A stretch of 52,184 bases of DNA from an uncultured Myxococcales bacterium. Its GTDB lineage: Bacteria > Myxococcota_A > UBA9042 > DTJE01. The translations under genes were made by a program, and so were the position numbers. Below, piece after piece: positions 1 to 10,200 of the stretch; positions within the stretch are counted from its first letter, which is position 1; each line of letters starts with the position of its first letter. Below the pieces are notes generated by a model. That model was not told the origin of the DNA, ran no database searches, and worked only from the letters and a program-made list of their open reading frames with translations. The stretch is from positions 1 to 52,184 of the forward strand of contig CAIZWN010000067.1 of assembly GCA_903936705.1 (NCBI GenBank), in the 5' to 3' direction.

Positions 1-224
1 CCCTTTGGAGGACCAGCGGGACCCGACGGGGTGACGGCGGCCTGTTCGCGCGCAGCGCGACGCGGCCCACTGTTTGAGGCCCCTACAGGGGGCCGAGTTT
101 GGGCCGCGAAGGCCGCCGGCCCCCAGTCGGGTGCGGGGGCACCGGCGCGGCCCCGCTCCGCCCCCCTCGCTCCGGCCCCCTTCTCCAGATACGTGCGTGC
201 CCCAACTCGCTCTTCTCAACGATT
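1..224 (+). repeat. Dispersed GC-rich repeat, copy A (5' end cut by window start)
   Basis: This stretch matches an inverted copy at 50838-51097 and a direct copy at 52037-52184. Homology runs from base 1 through the segment AGATACGTGCGTG and stops near CTTCTCAACG at about 224. It includes a perfect-stem hairpin at 78-94 (GGCCCC paired with GGGGCC). The right end corresponds to the inverted terminal repeat of copy B but is degenerate here. ORFs can be drawn through it, but they only translate repeat DNA. The remaining bases 225-341 are AT-richer, and I see no gene in them. Confidence 0.9.
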
Positions 225-341
225 TCTTAAGATAACGAAATTTGATGGTGAATCACGGGGTGAGCGGAACTTGCCGAGATCGGGACCTTTCCCTTAGGAT
301 CGTCATTCATCCGGCTCGAACCGGGGTCGCATCGAGGTTGC

Positions 342-1193
342 ATGAAGCCGTGCGTCGTGATGCGTGCCCGCAACGACATGCCCCTGATCAGGCAGACGCT
401 CGAGGCGCTGGCAAGCCAGTCGATTCCCTTCGACCTCGTGGCTTTCGACAACGCGTCCACTGACGGTACCCGTGACGCGCTGGCTGCAATTGCAACGCGT
501 GTCGTGGACGTCCCGGCCGGGGCCTACGTGCCGGGGCGGGTGCTGAACCAAGCGATGCGGGCGACGCGCGGCGATGTCGTGGCGTTCTTGAACAGCGACT
601 GCACGCCAACCGACGCAACATGGCTTGCTCGGCTGCTGGAGGCAGGCGCAGACCCGGCCGTTGCAGCGGTGTTCGGCCGGCAGGTGCCTCGCCCCGGCTG
701 TCACCCGATCCATGCCATGGATACCGAACGGGCATACGGCGACGGGTCGGGGCATCGGAACTGGCGGCACTTCTTTTCGATGGCGTCGTCTGCCATCAGG
801 CGCCAGGTTTGGGAATCGATGCCTTTCGACGAGACGCTGCAATACTCCGAGGATATCGACTGGACATGGCGGGCGCGGCAGGCAGGTCTTGAAATTCGCT
901 ACGTCCCCCAGGCAGTGGTCCTGCACTCGCACGACTATTCGCTGCGCCAATTGTACCGTCGTCACGAGGGCGAAGGGCGGGCTGATGCGCGAATTTTCGA
1001 CTGGTCCCAGTGGGAAAAGAACGTGGTCCGGTTTTCGGTGCTGCCCTGGGGGCGACAGGTTCTGCATGACTGGCGTGATCTGGGGGCTGCAGGGCATTGG
1101 GGCGCCGTTATTGAGGCACCGGTCATACGCGCGATCCAGGCTGCCGGCCGGCGTGCAGGTTTCGTTGAGGGCGGGAAGGAACGGTTGCGATGA
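342..1193 (+). CDS. Glycosyltransferase family 2 protein
   Basis: The 283-residue protein has a GT-A fold signature. It starts with an N-terminal strand (VVMRARNDM), then FDNASTDGT at about residues 36-44 for nucleotide-sugar binding. FLNSDCTP near residue 83 fills the DXD-type metal position, and EDIDWTWRARQAG near residue 176 is the ED acceptor-side motif. The family moves a sugar from an NDP-sugar to a glycan or lipid acceptor at the cytoplasmic face; the acceptor cannot be told. No membrane segment is apparent. Its stop overlaps the next start by ATGA, so the two genes are probably translationally coupled. The ATG at 342 is the natural start because the motif begins within ten residues. 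Confidence 0.85.
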   Translation: MKPCVVMRARNDMPLIRQTLEALASQSIPFDLVAFDNASTDGTRDALAAIATRVVDVPAGAYVPGRVLNQAMRATRGDVVAFLNSDCTPTDATWLARLLEAGADPAVAAVFGRQVPRPGCHPIHAMDTERAYGDGSGHRNWRHFFSMASSAIRRQVWESMPFDETLQYSEDIDWTWRARQAGLEIRYVPQAVVLHSHDYSLRQLYRRHEGEGRADARIFDWSQWEKNVVRFSVLPWGRQVLHDWRDLGAAGHWGAVIEAPVIRAIQAAGRRAGFVEGGKERLR

Positions 1194-2260
1194 ATGTTTA
1201 TGCTGGCCACGGTTCTCCTGACTTCAACCAGAGTCTGCACCTGGAACTGGTTTCGATCACCGCCGATATTGCAGCCGTGCTTGGCACGTCGATGGAGGCG
1301 CTGGTTCTGGGTGGTGGGTACGGACGGGGCGAGGGTGGGGTAGTCGAGGTCGATCGGGTCCAGGTGCCGTACAACGATCTTGATCTGTTTTTGTTCGTCA
1401 AGCCTGGGGCCCTGCCCGGGTTTCGCGCGCTGCCTTCGGTCCTGGAACCTCATGCACGCCGACTGGGGATTCACGTCGATGTCAGTCGGCCGATCCGCCT
1501 GGACGAGATTCGGCGCTGGTCGCCCGCCCTGATGTGGCTGGATCTTCTGGAGGGTCACAAGGTTCTGGCCGGCCCAGCCGACACGCTGACGTCCCGGGCA
1601 CCTGCCTGGCTTGGGCGACCGCTGCCGCCTATCGAGGCAATGCGTTTACTGCTGAATCGCGGTGCCGGGCTGCTGTGGTCGATGCGTATCGTTCGTGACC
1701 TGGAAATGCCCCCTGACCCGGAGTTCGTGCGGCGCAATGCGTACAAGGCGGCCCTGGCGCTTGGCGACGCGCTGCTGATCCTTCATCAGCGATACCGGTC
1801 CAAATGCGAGGGGAGGGACCTGCTGTTCCAAACATTGGCCGATGAGGTTTTCGAGGTCGGGGCCCTGGACGTGGTCGGCTATCATCGCGAGGGGTTGGCA
1901 TTCAAATTTCGTCCAGACCGGGCGTCCAGGTTGGCTTGGTCGTCCTCTGATCTGGATGCTCTTTGCGGCGCCTTTGTGCGGGTGTTCCGAGCGGTCGAAC
2001 CTCGTTGTCACGATGTAACGCCTGGCGATCCTGCACTGGCGAAAGCTCCAGGCGCCCCGTTTGCGCTTCAGGATTGTCGGTTGCGCCGGCAGTTGCGACA
2101 TGCCGTGCAGAACCTGCGCCATGGCCGGCTGTCGTTGCGTTCTCCAAGGAACAGGCTGTACCAAGGTTTGCCGCAGCTTCTGGCCCCGTCGGCCTTCGAC
2201 GGCAAAACCTGGCCCGCCAAATCGAGCGTCTGGCTGGACGACTGGCGACTGACGTTGTAG
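1190..2260 (+). CDS. Nucleotidyltransferase-fold protein, partner of the GT2 gene
   Basis: The 356-residue protein contains LGGGYGRGEGGV at about residues 40-51, followed by YNDLDLFLFV at about 64-73. This is the G-G-x-G-x-G plus D-x-D arrangement of the polymerase-beta/MNT nucleotidyltransferase superfamily. The metal-binding Asp pair is present, so catalysis is possible. The C-terminal 250 residues are mainly helical-looking with no domain I recognise. It overlaps the glycosyltransferase by four bases, which suggests a shared task such as building or tailoring a surface glycan. The substrate is unknown; a nucleotidylated sugar, protein or antibiotic would all fit the fold. Confidence 0.6.
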   Translation: MNVYAGHGSPDFNQSLHLELVSITADIAAVLGTSMEALVLGGGYGRGEGGVVEVDRVQVPYNDLDLFLFVKPGALPGFRALPSVLEPHARRLGIHVDVSRPIRLDEIRRWSPALMWLDLLEGHKVLAGPADTLTSRAPAWLGRPLPPIEAMRLLLNRGAGLLWSMRIVRDLEMPPDPEFVRRNAYKAALALGDALLILHQRYRSKCEGRDLLFQTLADEVFEVGALDVVGYHREGLAFKFRPDRASRLAWSSSDLDALCGAFVRVFRAVEPRCHDVTPGDPALAKAPGAPFALQDCRLRRQLRHAVQNLRHGRLSLRSPRNRLYQGLPQLLAPSAFDGKTWPAKSSVWLDDWRLTL

Positions 2261-2329
2261 CAATACGTGCCCGCCACCGGGTCGGGATGTCGCGAATACC
2301 GGTGTTGGAGGGGGGCATGAATCGAGGGG

Positions 2330-3427
2330 ATGGACTTGTCTGAACATGGAACTGTGGACGTTGACGAACTTCCGATCGAGGCACGGCTGGAGTCATGGCG
2401 GTTCGATCTGCCTGAAGTCCTTATTGCGCAGGTGCCGGCTTCTGATCGTGACGGTTCGCGACTGATGGTGCTGCCGCGGGTCGATGGAAGCCCGATTCAC
2501 GCCGGTTTCAAGGACCTGCCTTCCTGGCTGCGTTCCGGTGATGTCCTGGTAGTCAACGATACCCGGGTGCTGCCTGCGCGATTGTTTGCCCGCAAGGACA
2601 CCGGGGGCCGCGTCGAATTGCTGGTGCTGGACCGGCGGCACGACAGATTTTCGGCGATGTTTGGCACGCACCGTGGCCTGCGGCAGGGCGCGCGACTCGA
2701 GGTGCTGGACCTGGATGGCCAACCAACCGGGATATGCGTGCTGGTCCAGGGGCTGCGGCCGGGAGGCATTGCGGACCTTTCCTGCGTTGACGCTGCGATG
2801 ATTGACGAACTACTGGCGCGACATGGCCGCATGCCGTTGCCTCCATACATTCGTCGGGAGGGGCGCGACCATTCCGATCTGGATCGTGAACGATATCAAA
2901 CCGTGTATGCGTGTCGGGAAGGGGCCGTTGCTGCGCCGACAGCAGGGCTTCATTTCACGCCTGATCTGCTTGCCACTCTTGAGGCTGGAGGCATACGGAT
3001 ACTGCGGGTGACGTTGCACGTAGGACCCGGAACATTCAAGCCGATATCCACCCCGGACGTGCGGGATCACGATGTCGGCGAGGAGCGATATGACGTTTCA
3101 TCGGACACTGCGCTGGCTGTGAACCAGGCTTTGGCTGATGGGCGTCGCGTGATTGCTGTTGGCACGACGGCGGTGCGTACGCTGGAAGCCGCCGGCGCCA
3201 CCGGGCGCGTGGTGGCGGGCGAAGGGGCGACGCGCCTGCTGATCACGCCTGGGTACCGCTTCAAGGTTGTCACGGGTATGGTGACGAACTTTCACCTGCC
3301 CGGTTCATCCCTGGTGGTCCTGGTCGGCGCGTTGGCGGGGCGGGAACGCGTGTTGTCAGCCTATCGCGAGGCCATAGGGGCTGGGTACCGGTTCTATTCG
3401 TACGGCGATGCGATGCTGGTGCTGTAG
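2330..3427 (+). CDS. queA: S-adenosylmethionine:tRNA ribosyltransferase-isomerase
   Basis: QueA transfers and isomerises the ribosyl of SAM onto preQ1 at tRNA position 34, giving epoxyqueuosine. Seen here: FDLPEVLIAQVPASDRDGSRL near the N terminus, VVNDTRVLPARLFARK near residue 68, PLPPYIRREG in the middle, YQTVYA with EGAVAAPTAGLHFT, VGPGTFKPI, and the C-terminal TNFHLPGSSL with RFYSYGDAML. At 365 residues the length is normal. The first ~20 residues exceed the usual N terminus, so a GTG at 2354 is an alternative start, but a G-rich Shine-Dalgarno about 14 bases upstream favours 2330. tgt follows after 21 bases, forming a queuosine operon. Confidence 0.96.
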   Translation: MDLSEHGTVDVDELPIEARLESWRFDLPEVLIAQVPASDRDGSRLMVLPRVDGSPIHAGFKDLPSWLRSGDVLVVNDTRVLPARLFARKDTGGRVELLVLDRRHDRFSAMFGTHRGLRQGARLEVLDLDGQPTGICVLVQGLRPGGIADLSCVDAAMIDELLARHGRMPLPPYIRREGRDHSDLDRERYQTVYACREGAVAAPTAGLHFTPDLLATLEAGGIRILRVTLHVGPGTFKPISTPDVRDHDVGEERYDVSSDTALAVNQALADGRRVIAVGTTAVRTLEAAGATGRVVAGEGATRLLITPGYRFKVVTGMVTNFHLPGSSLVVLVGALAGRERVLSAYREAIGAGYRFYSYGDAMLVL

Positions 3428-3448
3428 ATCGAGATTGGGGGTGGGACG

Positions 3449-4597
3449 ATGTCTGTGGGGTTCAGCTTCGAGGTTTCGCACCACGACGTGCGGACTGCTG
3501 CCCGCAGGGGTGTACTGACGACGCCGCATGGTGCGATCGAGACCCCGGCCTTCATGCCGGTAGGCACTCAGGGGACCGTCAAGGGCCTTCTGCCGGGGCA
3601 GGTGCGTGATGCCGGTTTCGGGCTGATCCTCGGAAACACATACCACCTGGCGTTGCGCCCAGGGGCCGAGATTGTTGCAAGACACGGCGGTCTGCATCGT
3701 TTCATGGACTGGGACGGCGCCATCCTGACCGATTCCGGCGGCTTCCAGGTTTACAGCCTGGCCGCGCTGCGCAAGGTTGCCGAGGCCGGGGCTACGTTTC
3801 GCAGCCACCTTGATGGTTCACTGCACGAGTTCACCCCGGAGGGCGTGATCGAAATCCAGGAGGCGCTGGGCTCGGACATTGCCATGGTGCTGGACGTCTG
3901 CCCGCCGTCCACGTCGACGCGTTCCCAGTTGGAGGACGCCCTTTCCCTGACCACGCGCTGGGCGGAACGTACCGTTGCGGCCCGGAAGAAGGCGGACCAG
4001 GTGGTGTTCGGGATCGTGCAGGGCGGGCTGGACATGGAGCTGCGCCGACAGCACGCCGCGGCGATTTCAGCGCTGCCGTTCGAGGGCATCGCCATCGGGG
4101 GCCTGTCTGTCGGGGAGCCGCCCGCCGCCATGTACCCGATTGCGGCTGCCACGGCCGCGGTTCTGCCGGTCGATCGTCCCCGCTATCTGATGGGCGTGGG
4201 GATGCCTCCGGACCTGCCAAGGTGCGTGATGGGGGGAATCGACTTGTTCGATTGCGTATTCCCGACGCGGGCGGGGCGCAACGGGCTGCTGCTGACCAGG
4301 AAGGGCCGCGTGGTCATCAAGAACGCCCAGTATCGCGAGGACCTTACACCGCCCGACCCCGATTGCGACTGCCCGGTTTGTACGCGTTATACCAAGGCGT
4401 ACCTGAGGCACCTGTTCGTAGCGAAGGAGATCCTTGCATCGGTGCTGAACACCATGCACAACCTGCATTTCTACTCGAGGCTTATGCGTGAGGTGCGGCA
4501 GGCTGTCCTTGATGGCACACTTCCGGAACTGGCCGGCGAACTGGACCTTGCCTACCCGGTTGGCGAGGACAGTGGCGAGGCAAGTGCGCGCGAGTGA
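3449..4597 (+). CDS. tgt: tRNA-guanine transglycosylase
   Basis: Tgt swaps guanine 34 of GUN-anticodon tRNAs for preQ1, the step before QueA. The 382-residue protein has DSGGFQ with the general-base Asp at residue 95, GIVQGG, GGLSVGE, and GIDLFDCVFPTR with the nucleophile Asp. A zinc site CDCPVC is followed by YLRHLF, which gives the C-x-C-x2-C...His ligands. The substrate-recognition segment reads LDVCPP, where bacterial enzymes usually show LDEC. The length is normal and the start has a GGGGTGGGA Shine-Dalgarno. It is co-transcribed with queA. Confidence 0.96.
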   Translation: MSVGFSFEVSHHDVRTAARRGVLTTPHGAIETPAFMPVGTQGTVKGLLPGQVRDAGFGLILGNTYHLALRPGAEIVARHGGLHRFMDWDGAILTDSGGFQVYSLAALRKVAEAGATFRSHLDGSLHEFTPEGVIEIQEALGSDIAMVLDVCPPSTSTRSQLEDALSLTTRWAERTVAARKKADQVVFGIVQGGLDMELRRQHAAAISALPFEGIAIGGLSVGEPPAAMYPIAAATAAVLPVDRPRYLMGVGMPPDLPRCVMGGIDLFDCVFPTRAGRNGLLLTRKGRVVIKNAQYREDLTPPDPDCDCPVCTRYTKAYLRHLFVAKEILASVLNTMHNLHFYSRLMREVRQAVLDGTLPELAGELDLAYPVGEDSGEASARE

Positions 4598-4701
4598 TTG
4601 GCAACGAACGCCTGAACGGTCCGGATTCGCTTGACGACCTGGGCTGATAAACGGCACACTTCCCGGCGAACACCCGGCATTCGGGTCCCTCGGAGGACGG
4701 C

Positions 4702-7197
4702 ATGATGACGACGCGACGGACCTGTTGGCTGGCCGTATCGGCTTGCTGGATCGTGGGTTGCGGCTCGGGGGGCGGCGACAACCCGTCCGACCGTGGCATG
4801 CCTGATACCCTTCAAGTCGACACCCCGGTTGGCCCCGAGGACGTCGGCGCTGAGGAAGTCGGGACGAAGGACGAGGGATCCATTGATTTGGGCCAAGGTC
4901 TGGACGTGTTTGACGTAAGGACCGTCGATACCGGCGAGGTCGAGGACCCCTGCTCGTGGGGAGCCACCGGCTGTCCTTGCAAGGCTAATGAGGACTGCAT
5001 TTCCAACCTGTGCGTCGATACCATGGACGGGTTTCGTTGCTCCATCGGATGTCAGACTTCGGCAGTGTGTCCAAAAGGCTGGTATTGCGGAATGCTGGGC
5101 GGCGGTGGATCGGACGTCGTGTCAGGGTGCATCGACCCGTTCTCCAGCCTTTGCCAGCCGTGCGTCAAGGACCAGGAATGCGTTCCGGCCATCGCCTCGA
5201 CCGACTACAAGTATGTCTGTGTCGATTTCGGGGTGAACGGGTCCTTTTGCGGCGTTTCTTGCAAAGCGGATGACAATTGCCCCGACGGCTTCGAGTGTGC
5301 CGAGGCGTTGACCGAGGGCGGTTCGGTCAAGCAGTGCAGGCCCGCCGCGGGCGCGGATTGCCCGTGCACCTTGAAGTACCAGCAGCAGGCTAACGTCACC
5401 GTCTGCCGCGTCCAGAACCCCGAGGGGGTGTGCCGAGCCGAGAGGACGTGCGATCAGGATTGCAGCGCCAAGGTGCCCGAGGCCGAGACCTGCAACAATG
5501 TCGACGACGACTGCGACGGCGATACGGACGAGAATATCCCCGATGAGGAATGCACCCTTACCACCGGGGAATGGAAGTGCCCTGCGAAGAACATCTGTAC
5601 TGACGGAACGATGGTCTGTACCGGCGTCGAGCCTGTCGAAGAGGCCTGCAACGGGAAGGACGATGATTGCAACGGCGAGACCGACGAGGAAGGTGCCCTG
5701 AACTGCACGCAATGGGTGCGGGATGAAGACAAGGACGGCTATGGAGTCGACGGCGACGAGAAGTGCCTGTGCGATCCGCTGGCTCCGTACACGGCGACTA
5801 TCGGTGGCGACTGTGACGACACCAACAAGCAGGTGTTCACCGGCGCTGCCGAGGTGTGCAACGGCAAGGACGATGATTGCGACGGCGAGACGGACGAGGA
5901 GGGTGCCCAGAAATGCATCCAGTTCTACGTCGATCAGGATGGGGACATGTTTGGCCTCACCACGGACACGAAGTGCCTGTGCGCCTCTGAAGGACTTTAC
6001 TCGGCGCGTGTCGGCGAGGACTGCAACGACCAGCTTTTTGCCGTGAACCCAGGTGCGACCGAGACCTGCAACGTCAAGGACGATGATTGCGACGGCGAGA
6101 CGGACGAGGAGGGGGCCCTGGGGGCGTTCCCTTGTACTCGCTACTATCTGGATTCGGACCGTGACAAGTACGGCAAAAGCGATGTTTCGAAGTGTTTGTG
6201 CGCGGCTGTGGCTCCCTACGATGCCGGGGAGAACCCGTCTGGTTTGCCTGCCGGTTTCGACTGCAATGACGACAACAAGGCGGTAAACCCGAATGCAGTC
6301 GAGAGGTGCAATGGCCTTGACGACGACTGCAACGGTGTGACTGACGATCCTGGGATAGCACTGGGTGGCAAGCAGTATTTCAAGGATCTGGACGGCGACG
6401 GGAGGGGCAGCGGCAAGGATTACCAGGTTCGTTGCGCGCCGGGGGAAGGATACACGTCCTTGACCAACACGGACTGTGACGACAACGACCCGAATGTCTA
6501 TCCGGGAGCCACCGAATTCTGCAACGGCCATGACGACAACTGCGACAACGCGGTGGACGAGGACGGAGCCAGCGGATGTACCCCGTACTACTACGACAAG
6601 GATGGGGACGGGTACGGCCTGACGCTTCTGGTCCAGTGTCGCTGCAACGGACCAAACGGGTTCTATCGTGCCGTCAAGGACGGGGATTGCAACGACAACA
6701 GTTCGATGATTCACCCCGGAGTGGCCGAAGTGTGCACTGACGTGTCCTCGGGTGGTATCCGCGTCGACGAGGATTGCGACGGGCAGACGGACGAGGAAGG
6801 CGCGACAAACTGTATCAATTACTTCGTCGACATGGACGGAGATGGCCACTCGCCGGACCCGAACAATTTCAAGTGCCTGTGCACGCCCAAGGCGCCGTAC
6901 ACGGGTACCGATGCAACAGGTGACTGCTGCGACCAGGATGCGAACGTTCATCGTGGCCAGGCGAACTGGTTCACCTCTGCCAACGTCTGCGGCAATTTCG
7001 ACTACGACTGCAACGGGAGACCGGACAAGGAGTATTCGAACATGGTTTCGTGCAGTTGGAGCTTTGGGTGCAGCGCGAATGCCGGATGGACCGATTCGGT
7101 CCCCGATTGTGGCGGATCGGGTTGCTGGTCGAACAATTGCTCGGGTTTCCCGTGTTCGGGCGATTGCGACCTGACTAGAACCCAACGCTGCAAGTAG
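4702..7197 (+). CDS. Secreted MopE-like Cys/Asp repeat lipoprotein
   Basis: The 831-residue protein begins with a lipoprotein signal (lipobox IVGC near residue 20), then an acidic Asp/Val/Glu tether to about residue 80. A Cys-rich segment resembling dickkopf/EGF-like modules covers residues 85-230. After that come eight units of the type CNGKDDDCDGETDEEG alternating with D-x-D-x-DGYG...KCLC...GDCDD. This is the pattern of the MopE/putative metal-binding repeat (PF11617-like), whose Asp ladders resemble calcium-binding loops. Three central units are spaced exactly 210 bp apart. GGAGG at 4692-4696 sets the ATG at 4702. Likely role: surface protein binding Ca2+ or another metal; no catalytic domain is visible. 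Confidence 0.85.
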   Translation: MMTTRRTCWLAVSACWIVGCGSGGGDNPSDRGMPDTLQVDTPVGPEDVGAEEVGTKDEGSIDLGQGLDVFDVRTVDTGEVEDPCSWGATGCPCKANEDCISNLCVDTMDGFRCSIGCQTSAVCPKGWYCGMLGGGGSDVVSGCIDPFSSLCQPCVKDQECVPAIASTDYKYVCVDFGVNGSFCGVSCKADDNCPDGFECAEALTEGGSVKQCRPAAGADCPCTLKYQQQANVTVCRVQNPEGVCRAERTCDQDCSAKVPEAETCNNVDDDCDGDTDENIPDEECTLTTGEWKCPAKNICTDGTMVCTGVEPVEEACNGKDDDCNGETDEEGALNCTQWVRDEDKDGYGVDGDEKCLCDPLAPYTATIGGDCDDTNKQVFTGAAEVCNGKDDDCDGETDEEGAQKCIQFYVDQDGDMFGLTTDTKCLCASEGLYSARVGEDCNDQLFAVNPGATETCNVKDDDCDGETDEEGALGAFPCTRYYLDSDRDKYGKSDVSKCLCAAVAPYDAGENPSGLPAGFDCNDDNKAVNPNAVERCNGLDDDCNGVTDDPGIALGGKQYFKDLDGDGRGSGKDYQVRCAPGEGYTSLTNTDCDDNDPNVYPGATEFCNGHDDNCDNAVDEDGASGCTPYYYDKDGDGYGLTLLVQCRCNGPNGFYRAVKDGDCNDNSSMIHPGVAEVCTDVSSGGIRVDEDCDGQTDEEGATNCINYFVDMDGDGHSPDPNNFKCLCTPKAPYTGTDATGDCCDQDANVHRGQANWFTSANVCGNFDYDCNGRPDKEYSNMVSCSWSFGCSANAGWTDSVPDCGGSGCWSNNCSGFPCSGDCDLTRTQRCK
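5647..6120 (+). repeat. 210-bp tandem coding repeats inside the MopE-like gene
   Basis: The segment encoding GKDDDCNGETDEEG recurs with near-identical DNA starting at about 5647, 5857 and 6067, an exact period of 210 bp (70 residues). The shared core is AAGGACGATGATTGC followed by ACGGCGAGAC and GACGAGGA. Further units downstream (about 6301 onward) are more diverged. Such identity can drive unequal recombination and change the number of units. Confidence 0.8.
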
Positions 7198-7231
7198 TCC
7201 GTGCGCCGGCCTTTATTAGCCATGCCAACTA

Positions 7232-10200
7232 TTAGGACGACTCTTCCACGATGCTCAGGACTGCCTTCCCGTGGCGCTCGACGAACTTCCCGCCGATGCC
7301 CGGCAGGCCGTACAACTCGACGGCAGTGCGGGGTCTGGCTGCGATGATGGCTCGCAGCGCCTTGTCGGTCAGGATCCGGAACGCCGGGACGCTCTCCTGG
7401 CGAGCGGTCGACAGACGCCATTTTTTCAGCCGGTCCAGCAGTGACGTGTCGGCTTCATCCAGGATTGGCGCTGCCGTCGGCTTGACCGCGGCTTCGACCT
7501 TCGGACGTCGGGTCGTAGTTGCGGCCTTGCGCCCTGTTCGCACACGGTCCGCGGGTCCTTCCGGGCGCACCTCGATCGGAACTTCGATGTCCTGAATGCT
7601 GTCCAGCCGTCCAGCCGTTTTTGCAAGGTGAGCCCGTCTGAACGTGACGGTCTTGCCCTCGCGCTCCATCGCGTCCTCGGACAGCGTCAGAATGCGGGCC
7701 TGCTGCATTGCGCTGATCAGTCGCTCAAAGTCCGAGCGTTCGATTCGACCATCAGGGAACAGGTTTCTGTGCAGTGTTCCCGTCGCCAGGCCATCGCGGT
7801 GGCGCAGTTCGCCGAGAACCCCGTTCATAGCCGCTCGTTCGTCGTCGGTTGCTGCGCGAAAGCGTCTGACGGAACAATCGGCGGGTGCGCACGTGTCGCA
7901 CTTGCCGCAGGCGCCTCCGGACTTGTCGCCGAAATGCCGAACCAGCATCGCCATGCGGCAGGCGCCCGAACGCGCCAGATCCAGGACCTGGTCGATTTGC
8001 GCCTCGCGGTGGCCCCGGATTGATTCGTAGGATCCTTCCCAACCGGTCGCGCCCCGCTGCACCGCGTCGTCCGCGTCCACGGTGACGCCACCGTGAATCC
8101 ACAATTTGGCGATGGCGTTCTCGGCCACTTCGGGCTCGAGCCCGCATGTACGCACCAGAAGTTCGCGGGACATGCCGCCGTTCGGCACCATGTCGCGAAC
8201 CGATTTCAGCGTTGCGGTGGGCGGGTAGTCACGTTCGAAAAACCCCTCATGGACCCGTCGGTCTCCCCATCCGTACAAGAGAATGGCACGGGCGCCCTGG
8301 CCGTCACGCCCGGCGCGCCCAATCTCCTGGTAGTAGGCTTCCATGGATCCTGGCAGGGCCAGGTGGAACACCGTTCGCACGTCCGGCTTGTCGACCCCCA
8401 TGCCGAAGGCGATGGTGGCAACGATTACGTCCAGATCCCCCCCCAGGAAGCTGTCCTGGACGCGCGACCTCGTAGCCGGGTCCAGTCCCGCATGATAGGC
8501 GGCGGATTTGTACCGCTCGGACAGGCGTGTCGCCGCATCCTGGGCTGCCTTGCGGGTAGGTGCGTAAACGATTGCCGGGCGCCGGGCCGGGTCAGCCAGG
8601 ACGCGCTCTACCTCGTCCATGCGGCGGGAAGGCAGTCGCTCGGCCATTTCCAGCGACAGATCATCGCGGCGGAAACCCCTGGCAAATCTTAGCGCAGTGG
8701 GGACGTTCAACTGCGCGCAGATGTCGTCCTGGACCCTCAAGGTGGCAGTGGCGGTCAGGGCAATGACGGGTGTTGGCATCAGCAGTGGCAGCCGGTCCTT
8801 CAGCAGCCGGTAGTCGGGCCTGAAGTCATGCCCCCAGTGGCTGATGCAATGGGCTTCGTCAACGGCCACCAGGGTCGGGCGCCGTTTTGCAAGCATTTCG
8901 GGGAAACCCTGGACCGACAGGCGTTCGGGGGCGATGAACAGGAAATCCAGGCGGCCGTTAAGGTAATCGAAGCAGGCGGTACGGCTGTCTTCTCGCGTGC
9001 GGCCCGAATGGATGCGTTCAGCGCGAATACCTCGCGACTTCAGTTTGCCGACCTGGTCTTCCATCAGGGCGATCAGCGGGCTGACGACCAGCGTGGTGCC
9101 GCCGCGGGCCAGCCCGGGCAACTGGTAGCACAGCGACTTTCCGCGACCGGTGGGCATGACTACCAGGGCGTCTTTGCCAGCGGTGACGGCATCGCAGACC
9201 TCCTCCTGGCCCTCGCGGAAGGAATCGAAACCGAAACGTTCGTGCAGCATCCGGGTCAGACTAGGCTTGGCTGGCGTGAAAGGCATTGTCGCTGCGGCCG
9301 TGGCCGCCCGGCTGCTGCCATCGGTCGCTTTCGGGATTGATGACGCCTGGCCCGCGGTTGTTTCCCTGGGCCCTGACGACGACGACACCCCCGACGTCGT
9401 TCCTGCCTCGCTCTGTGCCGTGCCGCTGCGATACGCCGTACCGCCATCACGCCCCAGTGACTTCACTGCACCAACGACCTCGCTGACATAGCGCTCGATG
9501 CCTTCCATGAAGGCTTCCAGCGTGCCCTCGCCCTTCTCCATGCGCTTCAGGCGCAACTCCCATTCGCCCGTCATCGCCGGGCTCTTCACCTTTTCGTGCA
9601 CGACCTCGATCAGCCAGATCCCGTCATCGGTCGCCCGCATGGACTTTCCCTTGCGCTCGACATAGCCCCGCGAGATCAGCGTTTCGATGGTTGCGGCCCT
9701 CGTGGCCGGCGTGCCCAGGCCGCGCTCGCTCATGGCCTCTTCAAGTTCCCGGTCGTCAAGTGTCTTGCCGGCTGTCTCCATGGCCGTCAGCAGGCTGGCA
9801 TCAGTGAAGCGCTTGGGTGGGGTGGTTTCCTTGCGCAGGGCCTCGACGTTGGTCACCGGCCGGACCTGCCCCTCGGCCAGCCCGTCCGGCAGGCGACTGG
9901 AGCCTGCCTCGTCCCCCTTATCATCGGCGTCGGCGCCTGCGTCGGTCGGTGTTACTGCCTTTGGCTTTTTGGGCTTCTTCTTGCCGTCGGTCTTCTCGGT
10001 CCGGGCGCCTCCAACGTCCAGGACCTTCCAGCCGACCTGCGTCACGACGGTGCCTGATGCCCTGAAATGGTCGGTTGCGCCTTCGGTGACCACGCGCGTC
10101 ACGACGGTAGTAACCCGGGTTTTGTAGTCCTTGTGCCATGCCATCAGCAGGCGACGGCAGATCAGGTCGTAGACCCTTTCCTCGTCAATCGACATGGACT

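Noticed and set aside
5122-7185. 687-residue open frame on the minus strand
   Set aside because: It is a shadow of the MopE-like gene; its Val/Ile/Ala-rich repeats arise from reading the Asp/Cys codon repeats backwards, and no domain or ribosome site supports it.
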